A DNA stretch of 64,000 nucleotides from Wocania_A spongiicola (GCF_023502325.1 NZ_JAMFLZ010000003.1:310001-374000); one strand, 5' to 3'. Shown: positions 19,101-27,825, counted from the first letter of the stretch. The notes: generated by a model from the letters alone, not told the origin. A program made the numbers and translations.

Positions 19101-19817
19101 TTTGCAGAAGTAAGCGTGGTTGAAAACGCACAAGCACTAATTCAAGAAAAAATAGACTCTGGTGAGTTGATTGTACCTAAAGGAATAAACTATGCCTTTA
19201 CAGGAACCTATGAAAATCAATTACGAGCCGAAAAAACACTCTCTGTGGTTGTGCCATTAGCATTGGTAATCATCTTTTTAATCCTGTATTTCCAATTCCG
19301 TTCTGTGGCCACCTCATTAATGGTGTTTACGGGCATTGCCGTAGCTTTTGCAGGCGGTTTTATTATGATTTGGTTGTATGGTCAAGGGTGGTTTTTAAAC
19401 TTCAACCTCTTTGGCGAAAATGTACGAGACCTATTCCAGATGCACCCCATAAATTTAAGTGTAGCCGTTTGGGTTGGGTTTATTGCCCTTTTCGGAATTG
19501 CAACAGATGATGGTGTAGTTATGGCAACCTATTTAACACAAACCTTTAAAAGAAACACACCAGAAAACAGTAAAGAAATTAGAGCCTCAATTATAGAAGC
19601 AGGAGAAAAACGAATAAGACCCTGTTTAATGACCACAGCAACCACCATTTTGGCATTATTACCCGTACTCACTTCTACAGGGCGTGGAAGCGATATTATG
19701 ATACCCATGGCAATACCAAGTTTTGGCGGAATGCTTATAGCCCTAATAACCCTGTTTGTAGTTCCGGTATTGTATAGCTGGAAAGCCGAAATTCAACTTA
19801 AAAGAGCAACAACATGA
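16101..19817 (+). CDS. cusA: CusA-type heavy-metal efflux RND pump
   Basis: 1238 residues, longer than E. coli CusA (1047) because of additional membrane and loop sequence around residues 520-650, as often seen in Bacteroidota. RND signatures are clear: VDAIPDIGENQQIVFTKWDG at the N-terminus, GIAIAIGTMVDVGVILSENI for TM4, and GIATDDGVVMATYL for TM10. Methionines occur at places that match the CusA copper/silver relay by my alignment from memory (FLLMPTSMP, VMLQTGMRAPMG, GGMVLTQTVEG), so Cu(I)/Ag(I) export is favoured over Co/Zn/Cd. It works as the inner-membrane proton antiporter in a CusCBA complex, and its last 4 bases overlap the tolC-like gene. Confidence 0.9.
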   Translation: MLNKSIKFLIENKLVAVLLLVLFVGWGTVNAPFNWDTGFLPSNPVAVDAIPDIGENQQIVFTKWDGRSPQDIEDQITYPLTTSLLGIPGVKTIRSSSMFGFSSIYIIFEEDIEFYWSRSRILEKLNSLPSGLLPEGVNPALGPDATGLGQIFWYTLEGRDENGNVTGGWDLQELRSIQDYYVKYALSSASGVSEVASIGGYVQEYQVDVNPELMRQYNIGLHHIVKAVKESNKDIGAQTIEINNAEYLVRGLGYVKSISDIENAVVTSENYTAIRIKDIGKVSLGPATRRGLLDKEGAEVVGAVVVARYGANPMEVINNVKEKINKLSAGLPSKVLSDGRTSQVTIVPFYDRTELIQETLGTLNEALTLEILITILVIIIMVFNLRASVLISGLLPVAVLMVFIAMKLFGVDANIVALSGIAIAIGTMVDVGVILSENIIRHLDESRSSGSLIPINTVVYNATAEVSGAIVTAVMTTIISFIPVFTMIGAEGKLFRPLAFTKTFALTASIIVALFLIPPFAAFLFRKKSIKTHFKYVLNGALIAVGLAAVVYGYWLGFIVMAFGITALLKLQNKITGKQANLINIIISATAIVFLLAQYWRPLGVDKSIFWNLIFVSLICFGLLGVFSLFIKYYTRILRWCLDHKLLFLSVPTAIVIAGFFIMKHTGKEFMPSLNEGSFLLMPTSMPHAGVEENKRVLQQLDMAVASIPEIKTVVGKAGRTESALDPAPLSMYENIIQYKPEYMLNADGERQRYKVNEEGLFELKDGRFIANPNMTESATLSTIKSGQLIEDNDGEFYRNWRPEMQSPDDIWNAIVNVTKLPGVTSAPKLQPIETRLVMLQTGMRAPMGIKVKGQDLKQIEAFGVELENIIKQAEGVKKEAVFADRIVGKPYLLIDIDREKIARYGISVQEVQNVLKVAVGGMVLTQTVEGRERYGVRVRYPRELRANPTDLQQIYVPASSGSPVPLSELASIRYQQGPQVIKSEDTFLVGYVLFDKLDGFAEVSVVENAQALIQEKIDSGELIVPKGINYAFTGTYENQLRAEKTLSVVVPLALVIIFLILYFQFRSVATSLMVFTGIAVAFAGGFIMIWLYGQGWFLNFNLFGENVRDLFQMHPINLSVAVWVGFIALFGIATDDGVVMATYLTQTFKRNTPENSKEIRASIIEAGEKRIRPCLMTTATTILALLPVLTSTGRGSDIMIPMAIPSFGGMLIALITLFVVPVLYSWKAEIQLKRATT

Positions 19818-21052
19818 AATACAAGAAAATCAATATAAAAACTGGCTTTGTGCTTTGTGCTTTATGCTTTGTGTTTTCGGCACAAAGCCAAGAGTTGGAA
19901 ACGCTTATTGAGGAAGCCTTAGCAAACAATCCCGAAATTCAGAAATTCGAGTTGCAATACAAAAGAGCTTCCGAAAAAGTAAACGAAGTCAATACCATTC
20001 CCAATACCGAATTTGGCGTAGGTTATTTTGTGAGCGAACCAGAAACACGTACGGGAGCACAACGTTTTAAAGTATCGGCAAAACAAATGCTGCCGTGGTT
20101 TGGCACCATTACTTCGCGGGAAAACTACATAGGTTCATTGGCAGATGCAAAATATGAAGACATTGTAATTGCCAAACGAAAATTAATGGCATCGGTATCG
20201 CAATCCTATTATAATTTATATGCCAACAAAGCGAAGCAAAAAGTACTCGCCCAAAATATAGAACTGCTTAAAACCTATGAAACACTGGCACTAACCTCTG
20301 TTGAGGTGGGTAAAGCATCTGCGGTAGATGTATTGCGCCTGCAAATGCGTCAAAATGAAATGCAACAACTAAAAGATGTTTTAAGCCAACAGTTTTTGGC
20401 CCAACAAACCAATCTTAACAATCTTTTAAACAGGGAAAATGATGTTGCTCTTACTGTGGTAGATCGTTTAATGATGCCTTCAGAAGACTTTGAAATAAAA
20501 ACTGAAAGTTTGGCATTGCATCCAGAATTGCTGAAATATGATAAACTATACCAATCCATAGCACAATCTGAATTATTGAACCAAAAAGAAAGCAGCCCTA
20601 TGATTGGCTTTGGTTTGGACTATATTAATGTTGACGAGCGGCCCAATATGAACTTTTCTGACAACGGTAAAGATATTGTAATGCCAATGGTTTCGGTATC
20701 CATCCCCATTTTCAATAAAAAACACAAATCCGTTACCAAACAAAACAAGCTGCAACAACAAGAAATTAATTACCAAAAACAAGAGCGGCTTAATGCATTG
20801 AAAACACTTTTAGATAAGGCCATTAATGAGCGTATCTCTTCCAGGATAAGTTATAGCACACAATCTAAAAACTTAAAGCAAGCCAAAGATGCAGAGAGCA
20901 TCTTAATAAAAAGCTACGAAACTGGAACGATTGATTTTAATGACGTTTTAGATATTCAGGAACTGCAACTCAAATTTCAAATAAACCAAATAGAGTCTGT
21001 AAAAACCTATTATGTACAGACCACAATTATTAATTATTTAACACAGCAATAA
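19814..21052 (+). CDS. TolC-family outer-membrane efflux protein (CusC-like)
   Basis: 412 residues with a signal peptide (ending in VFSAQSQ near 23). The helical hairpin repeats of the TolC family are visible: LIEEALANNPEIQKFELQYKRA and, half a protein later, SLALHPELLKYDKLYQSIAQSELL, each followed by long coiled stretches. The start overlaps cusA by 4 bases (ATGA) and the stop overlaps the next start by 1 base, so the order A-C-HMA-B is translationally coupled. It forms the outer-membrane channel of the copper efflux pump. Confidence 0.87.
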   Translation: MKYKKINIKTGFVLCALCFVFSAQSQELETLIEEALANNPEIQKFELQYKRASEKVNEVNTIPNTEFGVGYFVSEPETRTGAQRFKVSAKQMLPWFGTITSRENYIGSLADAKYEDIVIAKRKLMASVSQSYYNLYANKAKQKVLAQNIELLKTYETLALTSVEVGKASAVDVLRLQMRQNEMQQLKDVLSQQFLAQQTNLNNLLNRENDVALTVVDRLMMPSEDFEIKTESLALHPELLKYDKLYQSIAQSELLNQKESSPMIGFGLDYINVDERPNMNFSDNGKDIVMPMVSVSIPIFNKKHKSVTKQNKLQQQEINYQKQERLNALKTLLDKAINERISSRISYSTQSKNLKQAKDAESILIKSYETGTIDFNDVLDIQELQLKFQINQIESVKTYYVQTTIINYLTQQ

Positions 21053-21789
21053 TGAAACACACATATAAAATTACAGGAATGACTTGCAATAATTGTAAAG
21101 CTTCCGTAGAAAAATATTTAAGTGAAATAGATAACATATCAGAGGTCTCTGTTAATCTTGAAAAAGGTGAAGCAGAATTGAAAATGGATAAGCACATTTC
21201 GACTGATATATTACAAAAAGCATTACCAGAAAAGTATACCTTATCTGAAAAGAAAGCGAAGAATGTGTTTACTTCTTCAAATATGTCGGCAATGCCAATG
21301 GAAGAAGAAAAAAGCAAATTGCAGCAATTAAAACCTCTATTGCTTATTATTTTTTATATCGCTTCAGCGAGTATTTTACTTCACTATAAAAATTGGTCTT
21401 GGAGTGCCTTTATGCTAGATTTTATGGGCTTATTCTACATTGTATTTAGTTTCTTTAAGATGTTGGACTTAAAAGGCTTTCCAGAATCCTTTAGTATGTA
21501 CGACCCTTTAGCAAAACGCCTTCCTATTTACGGTAAAATATACCCTTTTATTGAAACTGCTTTAGGCATAATGTTCCTAATGCGCTTTCAAATAAACATT
21601 GCCCTCATTATTACACTTGTTGTTTTAGGAATTACCACAATTGGTGTTACCAAAACACTTTTAGATAAGAAAGCTATTCGATGTGCCTGTTTGGGTACAG
21701 CCCTTAAACTACCAATGACAGAAGCCACTTTTATAGAGAACGCTATTATGATTGTAATGGCAATACTAATGTTATTAAACATCTTTTAA
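21052..21789 (+). CDS. HMA domain fused to MauE/DoxX-like membrane domain
   Basis: 245 residues. Residues 1-66 are a heavy-metal-associated domain (GMTCNNCK, Cys12 and Cys15) of ferredoxin-like fold. After a polar linker with Met residues (NMSAMPMEEE) come four membrane helices (about 98-118, 125-150, 165-190, 220-243) of MauE/DoxX type, including a conserved-looking cysteine pair in IRCACLGTALKL. The fusion suggests that a soluble metal-binding head hands Cu(I) or electrons to a membrane thiol site. Overlaps tolC by one base and precedes cusB by one base. Confidence 0.75.
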   Translation: MKHTYKITGMTCNNCKASVEKYLSEIDNISEVSVNLEKGEAELKMDKHISTDILQKALPEKYTLSEKKAKNVFTSSNMSAMPMEEEKSKLQQLKPLLLIIFYIASASILLHYKNWSWSAFMLDFMGLFYIVFSFFKMLDLKGFPESFSMYDPLAKRLPIYGKIYPFIETALGIMFLMRFQINIALIITLVVLGITTIGVTKTLLDKKAIRCACLGTALKLPMTEATFIENAIMIVMAILMLLNIF

Positions 21790-21790
21790 A

Positions 21791-23563
21791 ATGAAAAAAT
21801 ATATAATTTATACAGGCATATTAGTAGTAGGGCTACTATTGGGGTGGTTGCTCTTTGGTGGCTCATCAAAGGTAGAATCTGGCCACAATCATGATGCGGT
21901 TACAGAAACCAATCAGATGTGGACGTGCTCCATGCATCCGCAAATTATGCAGCCAGAACCAGGTGATTGCCCCATTTGTGGTATGGATTTAATTCCTGCT
22001 GCAAGTGGTAGTGATGGCTTATTGGCAGATCAGTTTAAACTCACTGAAAACGCGATGGCACTGGCCAACATTCAAACAACCGTAGTAGGCAAAGGAAATG
22101 CTGAAGACAATACTATTAAACTATCTGGTAAAATTGCCGTAAATGAAGAAGCCAATGCGGTACAGGTAAGTTACTTTTCGGGAAGAATTGAACGTTTAAA
22201 TGTCAGCTTTACAGGAGAAGCCGTTCGTAAAGGGCAGCTATTAGCAAGCATATATTCGCCAGAATTGTATGCAGCACAGCAAGAATTGATCACAGCAGCA
22301 GCTTTAAAGGAATCGCAACCAGCATTATACAAAGCGGTTCGTAATAAATTGAAATTGTGGAAACTTTCTGATAATCAAATCAATCAGATTGAAAAAACCC
22401 AAAAGGTAAAAGAAAACTTCCCAGTGTATGCAACCGTTTCTGGGACGGTTACCGAAAAATTGGTTGAACAAGGCGATTATATAAAGCAAGGCCAACCCCT
22501 ACTAAAAATAGCCAATCTAAACACGGTTTGGGCCAATTTTGATGTGTACGAAAACCAAATAGAGGTATTTAAAAAGGGACAAGAGGTTTTGGTAACTACA
22601 AATGCTTATGCCAACAAACAATTTAAAGGGAAAGTAGATTTTATTGATCCTGTATTAAATACCAAAACAAGAACGGTAACCTTGCGTGTGGTACTCAATA
22701 ACAAGGAAGATATATTTAAACCTGGCATGTTTGTTACTGCAAATATGGATGGTATGAAGAATGAAAGTAAAGAGGTATTGACCATCCCCGCTTCTGCTGT
22801 ACTTTGGACGGGTGAACGCTCTGTAGTCTATTTAAAAACCAACCCCAACCAAACCGTTTTTGAAATGCGTGAAGTTGTTTTGGGCAACCAAATGGGTAAT
22901 GAATATGAAGTTTTGGAAGGCCTATCTACTGGTAATGAAGTAGTAACTAACGGAACTTTTACGGTAGATGCAGCGGCACAATTGCAGGGTAAAAAGTCTA
23001 TGATGAATAAGGATGGTGGTAAAACCATGACGGGTCATGAAGGGCATTTAGGAATGGATACTAATGTTTCAAATGAAGAAAGCGGCCATACGCATAGGAA
23101 TGAACGATTGGAAGTGCCAGAGGAATTTCGAGAGCAATTAAGGGTAGTTTTTAATGAATACATCCGTTTAAAGGATGCTTTGGTAAAAGAGGATTCAAAA
23201 AACACTTCAATTAGCGCAACAAGTTTACTGAACAAATTGAGTGAAATAGACATGAAATTATTATCAGACACGAACGCTCATACGCATTGGATGGCATTGA
23301 CAGGCGACATAAAATCTTCTGCAACCTCTATTTTTAAAACGTCTGATATAAAAGTACAAAGGGGTCATTTTAAGCACCTTTCATCTCATTTAATAAATGC
23401 GGTACAACTGTTTGGTGTTAACGAAAAAGTGTATGTAGAATTTTGCCCAATGGCAGATAACAACAACGGTGCGTATTGGTTGAGCAAAGAAGAAAAAGTA
23501 ATCAATCCATATTTTGGTGATGCAATGCTTACCTGTGGAGAAGTAAAACAAGTAATAGATTAA
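21791..23563 (+). CDS. cusB: CusB-like periplasmic adaptor with metal-binding and DUF3347 domains
   Basis: 590 residues: one N-terminal membrane anchor (6-22), a heavy-metal-binding domain WTCSMHPQIMQPEPGDCP with ICGMDLIP (about 43-68), then the barrel-sandwich/lipoyl and beta-barrel adaptor region (IERLNVSFTGEAVRKGQLLA, VEQGDYIKQGQPLLKIANL, KPGMFVTANM) and, after a His/Met-rich linker (about 405-435), a C-terminal DUF3347 domain with YVEFCPMADNNNGAYWLS. It links the inner-membrane pump to the outer-membrane channel. The extra domain is typical of Bacteroidota CusB proteins and probably binds copper. Confidence 0.88.
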   Translation: MKKYIIYTGILVVGLLLGWLLFGGSSKVESGHNHDAVTETNQMWTCSMHPQIMQPEPGDCPICGMDLIPAASGSDGLLADQFKLTENAMALANIQTTVVGKGNAEDNTIKLSGKIAVNEEANAVQVSYFSGRIERLNVSFTGEAVRKGQLLASIYSPELYAAQQELITAAALKESQPALYKAVRNKLKLWKLSDNQINQIEKTQKVKENFPVYATVSGTVTEKLVEQGDYIKQGQPLLKIANLNTVWANFDVYENQIEVFKKGQEVLVTTNAYANKQFKGKVDFIDPVLNTKTRTVTLRVVLNNKEDIFKPGMFVTANMDGMKNESKEVLTIPASAVLWTGERSVVYLKTNPNQTVFEMREVVLGNQMGNEYEVLEGLSTGNEVVTNGTFTVDAAAQLQGKKSMMNKDGGKTMTGHEGHLGMDTNVSNEESGHTHRNERLEVPEEFREQLRVVFNEYIRLKDALVKEDSKNTSISATSLLNKLSEIDMKLLSDTNAHTHWMALTGDIKSSATSIFKTSDIKVQRGHFKHLSSHLINAVQLFGVNEKVYVEFCPMADNNNGAYWLSKEEKVINPYFGDAMLTCGEVKQVID

Positions 23564-23578
23564 TTAAATTTTAAAACA

Positions 23579-24019
23579 ATGAAGAAAGTAATTTTAAGTG
23601 TAGCTGTACTAGCAGCATTGGGTTTAACTGGTTGTAAAAACGAAACCAAAAAAGAAATGGAAGCAACTACTACTGAAATGTCCAAAGACATGGCTATGAC
23701 AGATCTGTCTTTTGGCGTTAGGGGTAATTGTGGTATGTGTAAAAATACCATTGAAAAAGCAGCCAATGGTGTTGATGGTGTAGCAAGTGCAAATTGGGAT
23801 GTAGATAAAAAGAAGATTGATGTTTCTTTTGATGATACAAAAACGGATGCAATGGCAATTCATAAGGCCATAGCGGCATCTGGTTATGATACCGAAAAAG
23901 TAGCGGGTAGCGAAGAGGCTTACAAGGGTTTACCGGGTTGTTGTCAATACGACCACGAAATGGCAATGAATCAGTCTGGTGAAGCTAAAGGTGATGATCA
24001 TTCGGGTCATGATCATTAA
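23579..24019 (+). CDS. Periplasmic HMA-domain lipoprotein with His-rich tail
   Basis: 146 residues. A lipoprotein signal (LTGC, Cys19) is followed by a Met/Glu linker and a heavy-metal-associated domain with GNCGMCK (Cys51, Cys54). The tail contains PGCCQYDHEM and ends in a Met/His-rich stretch (DDHSGHDH), a typical copper-binding composition. It lies 15 bases after cusB and closes the operon, and probably acts as a periplasmic copper chaperone feeding the adaptor. Confidence 0.82.
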   Translation: MKKVILSVAVLAALGLTGCKNETKKEMEATTTEMSKDMAMTDLSFGVRGNCGMCKNTIEKAANGVDGVASANWDVDKKKIDVSFDDTKTDAMAIHKAIAASGYDTEKVAGSEEAYKGLPGCCQYDHEMAMNQSGEAKGDDHSGHDH

Positions 24020-24086
24020 GCAATATAAATTAGGGTCTATTGAAAGTAATTATTTTGATAGGCTCTTTTTATAAATTACAATAGCG

Positions 24087-24420
24087 CATTCCATTCCACT
24101 CATATTGCGCTTCCCTCCTACGTCGTCGCATAAAAAGTATTTCATTAATATTGTAGAAGAAGCTTTATAGAATATTTTTTTTAAATAGAATTTAGTAGCA
24201 GCTTTCTCTTTTAACCAAAGCTTAAGTTACATAACGCTGAACATTATAGCATAAATATTATCATTAGTACCTTTATAAGAGGAGTCCATTTGATAGCTAT
24301 AATTCCTTATTATGTGAAATATCCTGTAAAGCCCTTTAGGTACGACAAACTTCTGTAATTAGCGCATTGAACTTTAGGCTCTTGACTTTGGTAACAAACA
24401 ATGAATATCTATTGTTTGTT
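24087..24420 (+). repeat. Dispersed intergenic repeat, copy 3
   Basis: Fills the gene-free interval 24020-24450. The left part (CATTCCATTCCACTCATATT ... CCTACGTCGTCGCATAAAAAG) matches copies 2 and 4. The core has TTACATAA at 24227-24234 facing TTATGTGA, and ATTATAG at 24243-24249 facing CTATAAT at 24297-24303. The right part is more diverged from copies 1 and 2 and ends in a hairpin-like AACAAACAATGAATATCTAT/TGTTTGTTACC. No gene is seen in the interval. Confidence 0.7.
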
Positions 24421-24450
24421 ACCAAATTTTTATGAAGGGTCATAAAAATT

Positions 24451-25277
24451 TTAATTATTAATAGTTAAATAGCTTATTCCTAATAATGCTATTGCCCCAT
24501 CTATTAGTAAAGAATAATATATTTCTTGGCGATTAACTGTAGTAAGCACAATTAAGGTTATTTGTGTTGAAAGAGCTATTACAAATGTTAGTGTATTCAA
24601 TATATTTGGAAAGACAATTCCAATTCCTAGTGCTGTTGAAATCAACAGTAAAATTGAAATTAATTTTGAGTTTCTAATGCCGACAACTTGTGGAATAGTT
24701 CGTTGTGTTAGTGAATCATGCTTCAAATCTCGAATATCAAATGGGATTGCTACAGCTACAAAATAAATGTAGTTAGCAGGAATAAAAATCAGTAAAATAT
24801 CCAAATCATATATGTTTTCATTAAGTATTGGAAATGATACTATTACTAATGTCCATGTCAAAGCAATAGAATGAATTTTAACATATGGCAATTCACGTAA
24901 GCTTCTTCCTTTTATTTTTATGACATAAAAAAGCGAGATCATAATGGCCAAAATAAATAGCAAAACAACTATAGGTGTTACCTTATTTAATAACTTAAAG
25001 AATAAATAACCAGAAATTATTCCGCTAGAAATACTCAAAAAAAAAATTATTTTTCTATGTTGATAAACCCATTTCAACCAAGCAGTTTTTGTTTCGATAT
25101 TAGCTTTAAACAATCTCTGACTATTATACACGAATAATGTAGAGAAAAAACCAAAAAGCCATAGTACAAATCGTTCTCTATAAGAAAGACATTGCAGATT
25201 CCTGCAATAAGTAGTCCTGCTGAAGTAGCTATTACAAAATTTAAATGGATTATATATTTTATAATGGTTTTGAACAA
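24451..25277 (-). pseudogene. UbiA-like prenyltransferase gene with apparent one-base frameshift
   Basis: The membrane protein homologous to UbiA prenyltransferases is split over two frames. From 25277 the reading MFKTIIKYIIHLNFVIATSA ... ENDLYYGFLVF is in one frame; the continuation FFSTLFVYNSQRLFKANIETK to the stop at 24451 is in another. Inserting one T in the run of six (A6 at 25145-25150 on the plus strand) would restore GFLVFFSTLF. The C-terminal part carries the second Asp motif DIRDLKHD and about seven membrane helices. A longer frame starting at 25368 reads through out-of-frame sequence and overlaps the next gene by 53 bases, so its first ~65 residues are spurious. Either a sequencing error in a homopolymer, a pseudogene, or a slippery site. 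Last gene of the operon. Confidence 0.72.
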
Positions 25278-25315
25278 TTGAATACGTTTTGGATTTGAAT
25301 AAAAGCTCTACTTGA

Positions 25316-26356
25316 TTAAACTTTACCTTTATCTGATAATAAAATTGCGAGAGATTTTGTTTGCTCAAATTTTGAAAAGACTATAACCATTATGACTGTT
25401 ATTGGTACACTAAGAATCATCCCTGTTATACCCCAAATCATTCCCCAAAGAGAGAGGGCTATAATTGCTACTAAAGCACTAATATTCATAGAACTCCCAA
25501 CTAGTTTTGGCTCTAATACATTTCCTATTATTAATTGTATGCAGCCTACAACAACAAGTGTTAAAGCAAAAGGTGTAATTTCAACAAATTGAAATAAGCA
25601 AAAAATGGTTGGAAATAGTGTGCCAATTAAAGAGCCAATAGTAGGTATATAATTCAATATAAAAATAATTAATGCCCAAAATACTGGTGCATCAACACCA
25701 ATTAATATCAGTGCAATTGCACTTAGAGTTGCTGTAATTAGGCTCACAAAAGTTTTTATACCCAAATAGTTAGAAACTGAGCTTTCTAATTCTATTAGCA
25801 TTGAAGAAACGTTTTGGTATTTCTTGTCTGTGGCAAAAATTAATTTTAATTTTTCATTGAAATTATTTTCCTCTAAAAATATAAATAGTATATACAAAAG
25901 AATCATAAAAATATTGCTAATCATATTGGAGAGAGACGAAGCTACAGTTTCAACTAAACTAGCAATTATAGCACTGATATCTTTTTCTCCAATAACGCTG
26001 TTTTTTATATCTATTTTTAGGTAATCATTAATTGAAGCAATTATTATTTTAAAGTTTTTTTCGTAAGTATCATATTCACTAACAATAGTCTCAATATTTG
26101 ACGAAATAATAGAACTTATAAAATATAGAGTACCAATAAGTACAAATGAGATTGTGAGATTTTTTATCCAATTAGGCATATACTTACGAAAAAAAGAAAC
26201 TTTATTTACTGTAGATTTAAGTTTTCGAATTAACACCCAAAATATAAGAGCGAAAATTAATGGTAAAAGAATACTTTTACCATACATTAAACCAACAATT
26301 ATTAAGGATAGAGTAATTGCAATTTGTGTGAATCTTAACAATTTACTTGTATGCAT
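25316..26356 (-). CDS. AI-2E family transporter
   Basis: 346 residues with about eight membrane helices, laid out as in PF01594: a hydrophobic N-terminus (MYGKSILLPLIFALIFWVLI), a long amphipathic central helix region, and the conserved C-terminal block APVFWALIIFILNYIPTIGSLIGTLFP followed by LEPKLVGSSMNISALVAIIALSLWGMIWG. Family members include a quorum-signal exporter (TqsA) and Na/H antiporters, so the substrate cannot be told. It lies 38 bases upstream of the UbiA-like gene and 21 bases downstream of the HdeD-like gene in the MarR-headed operon. Confidence 0.87.
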   Translation of the reverse strand: MHTSKLLRFTQIAITLSLIIVGLMYGKSILLPLIFALIFWVLIRKLKSTVNKVSFFRKYMPNWIKNLTISFVLIGTLYFISSIISSNIETIVSEYDTYEKNFKIIIASINDYLKIDIKNSVIGEKDISAIIASLVETVASSLSNMISNIFMILLYILFIFLEENNFNEKLKLIFATDKKYQNVSSMLIELESSVSNYLGIKTFVSLITATLSAIALILIGVDAPVFWALIIFILNYIPTIGSLIGTLFPTIFCLFQFVEITPFALTLVVVGCIQLIIGNVLEPKLVGSSMNISALVAIIALSLWGMIWGITGMILSVPITVIMVIVFSKFEQTKSLAILLSDKGKV

Positions 26357-26377
26357 TTATTAGTCTTTAAGAACTCT

Positions 26378-26911
26378 TTAATTGGCAGTCTGACTCTTTA
26401 GCCTTGTAGCATAAATAATGTTAGAGATACCGATTAATATTGTTAAAAAACCAGCTATCATTAAACCTTTATATTCGCTTGAGTATGTCGTAACCAGTAA
26501 AATTATTGCGCCAATCGACACTGCAAAACCTGCTACAATTCTAAAGACGAGGGTTTTTCTAGTAATCTTATTTTTTGAATTAAGTACTGTAAAAGGGAAT
26601 ATAATTTCAAGTAAACCGTACATTAAAATAAAGTATGCAACGTACATTAAAAAGTTTATTAAACTATCTGAAAAAAAAATTACCGTAGCAAAAATTATTA
26701 ACCCTACCCCTTTTAAAAATTCAAACTTTGAGGTAATTTCTATATCTTTATTTGATCTAGAATGCTTTAAAGTATAAATTCCAGATATAAAAAATAATAT
26801 AGGAACAAATATTTTTGCTTTATTAACGCCTACACTTTCTGCTATAATTATTGTTATACCTGCCAAAATTAGACATGTTCCTACTAAAATTAGGTCTCCT
26901 AGTTTTTTCAT
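26378..26911 (-). CDS. HdeD/DUF308-like six-helix membrane protein
   Basis: 177 residues, nearly all hydrophobic, with six evenly spaced helices arranged as three two-helix repeats (GDLILVGTCLILAGITIII, VGLIIFATVIFFSDSLINFLMYV, AVSIGAIILLVTTY and so on). This is the pattern of the HdeD/DUF308 family of acid-stress-linked membrane proteins. No functional residues stand out. It sits in the middle of the operon with 21-base gaps on both sides. Confidence 0.6.
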   Translation of the reverse strand: MKKLGDLILVGTCLILAGITIIIAESVGVNKAKIFVPILFFISGIYTLKHSRSNKDIEITSKFEFLKGVGLIIFATVIFFSDSLINFLMYVAYFILMYGLLEIIFPFTVLNSKNKITRKTLVFRIVAGFAVSIGAIILLVTTYSSEYKGLMIAGFLTILIGISNIIYATRLKSQTAN

Positions 26912-26932
26912 CTGTTTATATTGTTAGTTTAT

Positions 26933-27403
26933 TCAGTTTTTAGATAAATATTTTACTAAGCCAAATCCTGCAAAAGTTGCTGAAGTAAACGCTAATAATA
27001 TTCTAATAAGGTGATTTGCTCCCCAAGTATCCAAGGTTTCCTTGACATGATTCAACTCGATGGATTGATTGGCAAAAGAGGTGTTGACATCTACAAAATA
27101 GCTTAGAGTAATAGCCATTATAATAACACTTAATAAAAATGATATAGCCCAATAGATCCTACTCTGTTTAATTCTAATCACCAAGAAAAAGCAAACAAGA
27201 GGCAAAATAAGGCTTGACATTACAAGTGGTCCAGTAGCGCCCATTATTCCTGATGCATATTCAACATACCAATCTAGAAAATCTAAAGGTTCAGCTTTTT
27301 TCCAAAAAGAAAGTATAGCTGTGTACAACATAATCATAGCACCAGTAAAAGTACCAAGGCATATAATACTTACAACTTGAATTATTAAAGCTATTTTTTT
27401 CAT
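26933..27403 (-). CDS. DUF1772 (anthrone oxygenase-like) membrane protein
   Basis: 156 residues with four membrane helices (about 7-30, 55-80, 87-107, 133-152). The segment LDTWGANHLIRILLAFTSATFAG near the C-terminus corresponds to the W..xHxxR motif of DUF1772, a family that includes anthrone oxygenases acting on polyketides and many uncharacterised bacterial members. It begins 4 bases after the ABM-type lipoprotein gene. Pairing of an anthrone oxygenase-like protein with an ABM-fold protein hints at oxidation of a quinone-like or aromatic compound; that is inference. Confidence 0.68.
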   Translation of the reverse strand: MKKIALIIQVVSIICLGTFTGAMIMLYTAILSFWKKAEPLDFLDWYVEYASGIMGATGPLVMSSLILPLVCFFLVIRIKQSRIYWAISFLLSVIIMAITLSYFVDVNTSFANQSIELNHVKETLDTWGANHLIRILLAFTSATFAGFGLVKYLSKN

Positions 27404-27407
27404 TTAT

Positions 27408-27815
27408 TTATTCACTAATTACAGTATAAAGTGACGGATTTGCTTTAAGTCCTTCTGTAGGTGGAACCCCAAGTTCTTTTGACATTTTTTGACTTGCTTC
27501 TGTAAATGCTTTTGGGCTTTCCCAAACAGCTACATTTATTAATTCAAATTTTGAACCTTCCTTTATTGATTTGTGTAATTTGGTAGAAATATAACCAGGT
27601 TCTTTTTTAAGAAAATCTCTACAAGCTTCCCAATAAATTATTGATTCTTCTAATTTACCTTCTGGTACTTCGAATGGATTTATAAGAGTAATGTGCTCTG
27701 TTTTGTTAGTTTTCATATTTGATTTTTTTTCATTTTCTTCTTTATTATTACAAGAAATAATATTGATTATTATAAATGTTATAAAAGCTAGTTTTGAAAT
27801 TCTTATTGTATTCAT
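27408..27815 (-). CDS. ABM-fold (antibiotic biosynthesis monooxygenase-like) lipoprotein
   Basis: 135 residues. The N-terminus is a lipoprotein signal (ending IISC, Cys22) followed by a charged linker. The rest has the dimeric alpha/beta-barrel look of the ABM superfamily: TLINPFEVPEGKLEESIIYWEACRDFL, GYISTKLHKSI, FELINVAVWESPKAFTEAS. Proteins of this fold degrade haem or oxidise quinols without metal cofactors; being lipid-anchored is less usual. It lies between cytochrome b561 (10 bases) and DUF1772 (4 bases). Confidence 0.75.
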   Translation of the reverse strand: MNTIRISKLAFITFIIINIISCNNKEENEKKSNMKTNKTEHITLINPFEVPEGKLEESIIYWEACRDFLKKEPGYISTKLHKSIKEGSKFELINVAVWESPKAFTEASQKMSKELGVPPTEGLKANPSLYTVISE

Positions 27816-27825
27816 TGTTAAATTT

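Noticed and set aside
25278..25368. N-terminal extension of the UbiA-like frame up to 25368
   Set aside because: Overlaps the AI-2E gene by 53 bases and its ~65 first residues are out of frame with the real N-terminus found at 25277.
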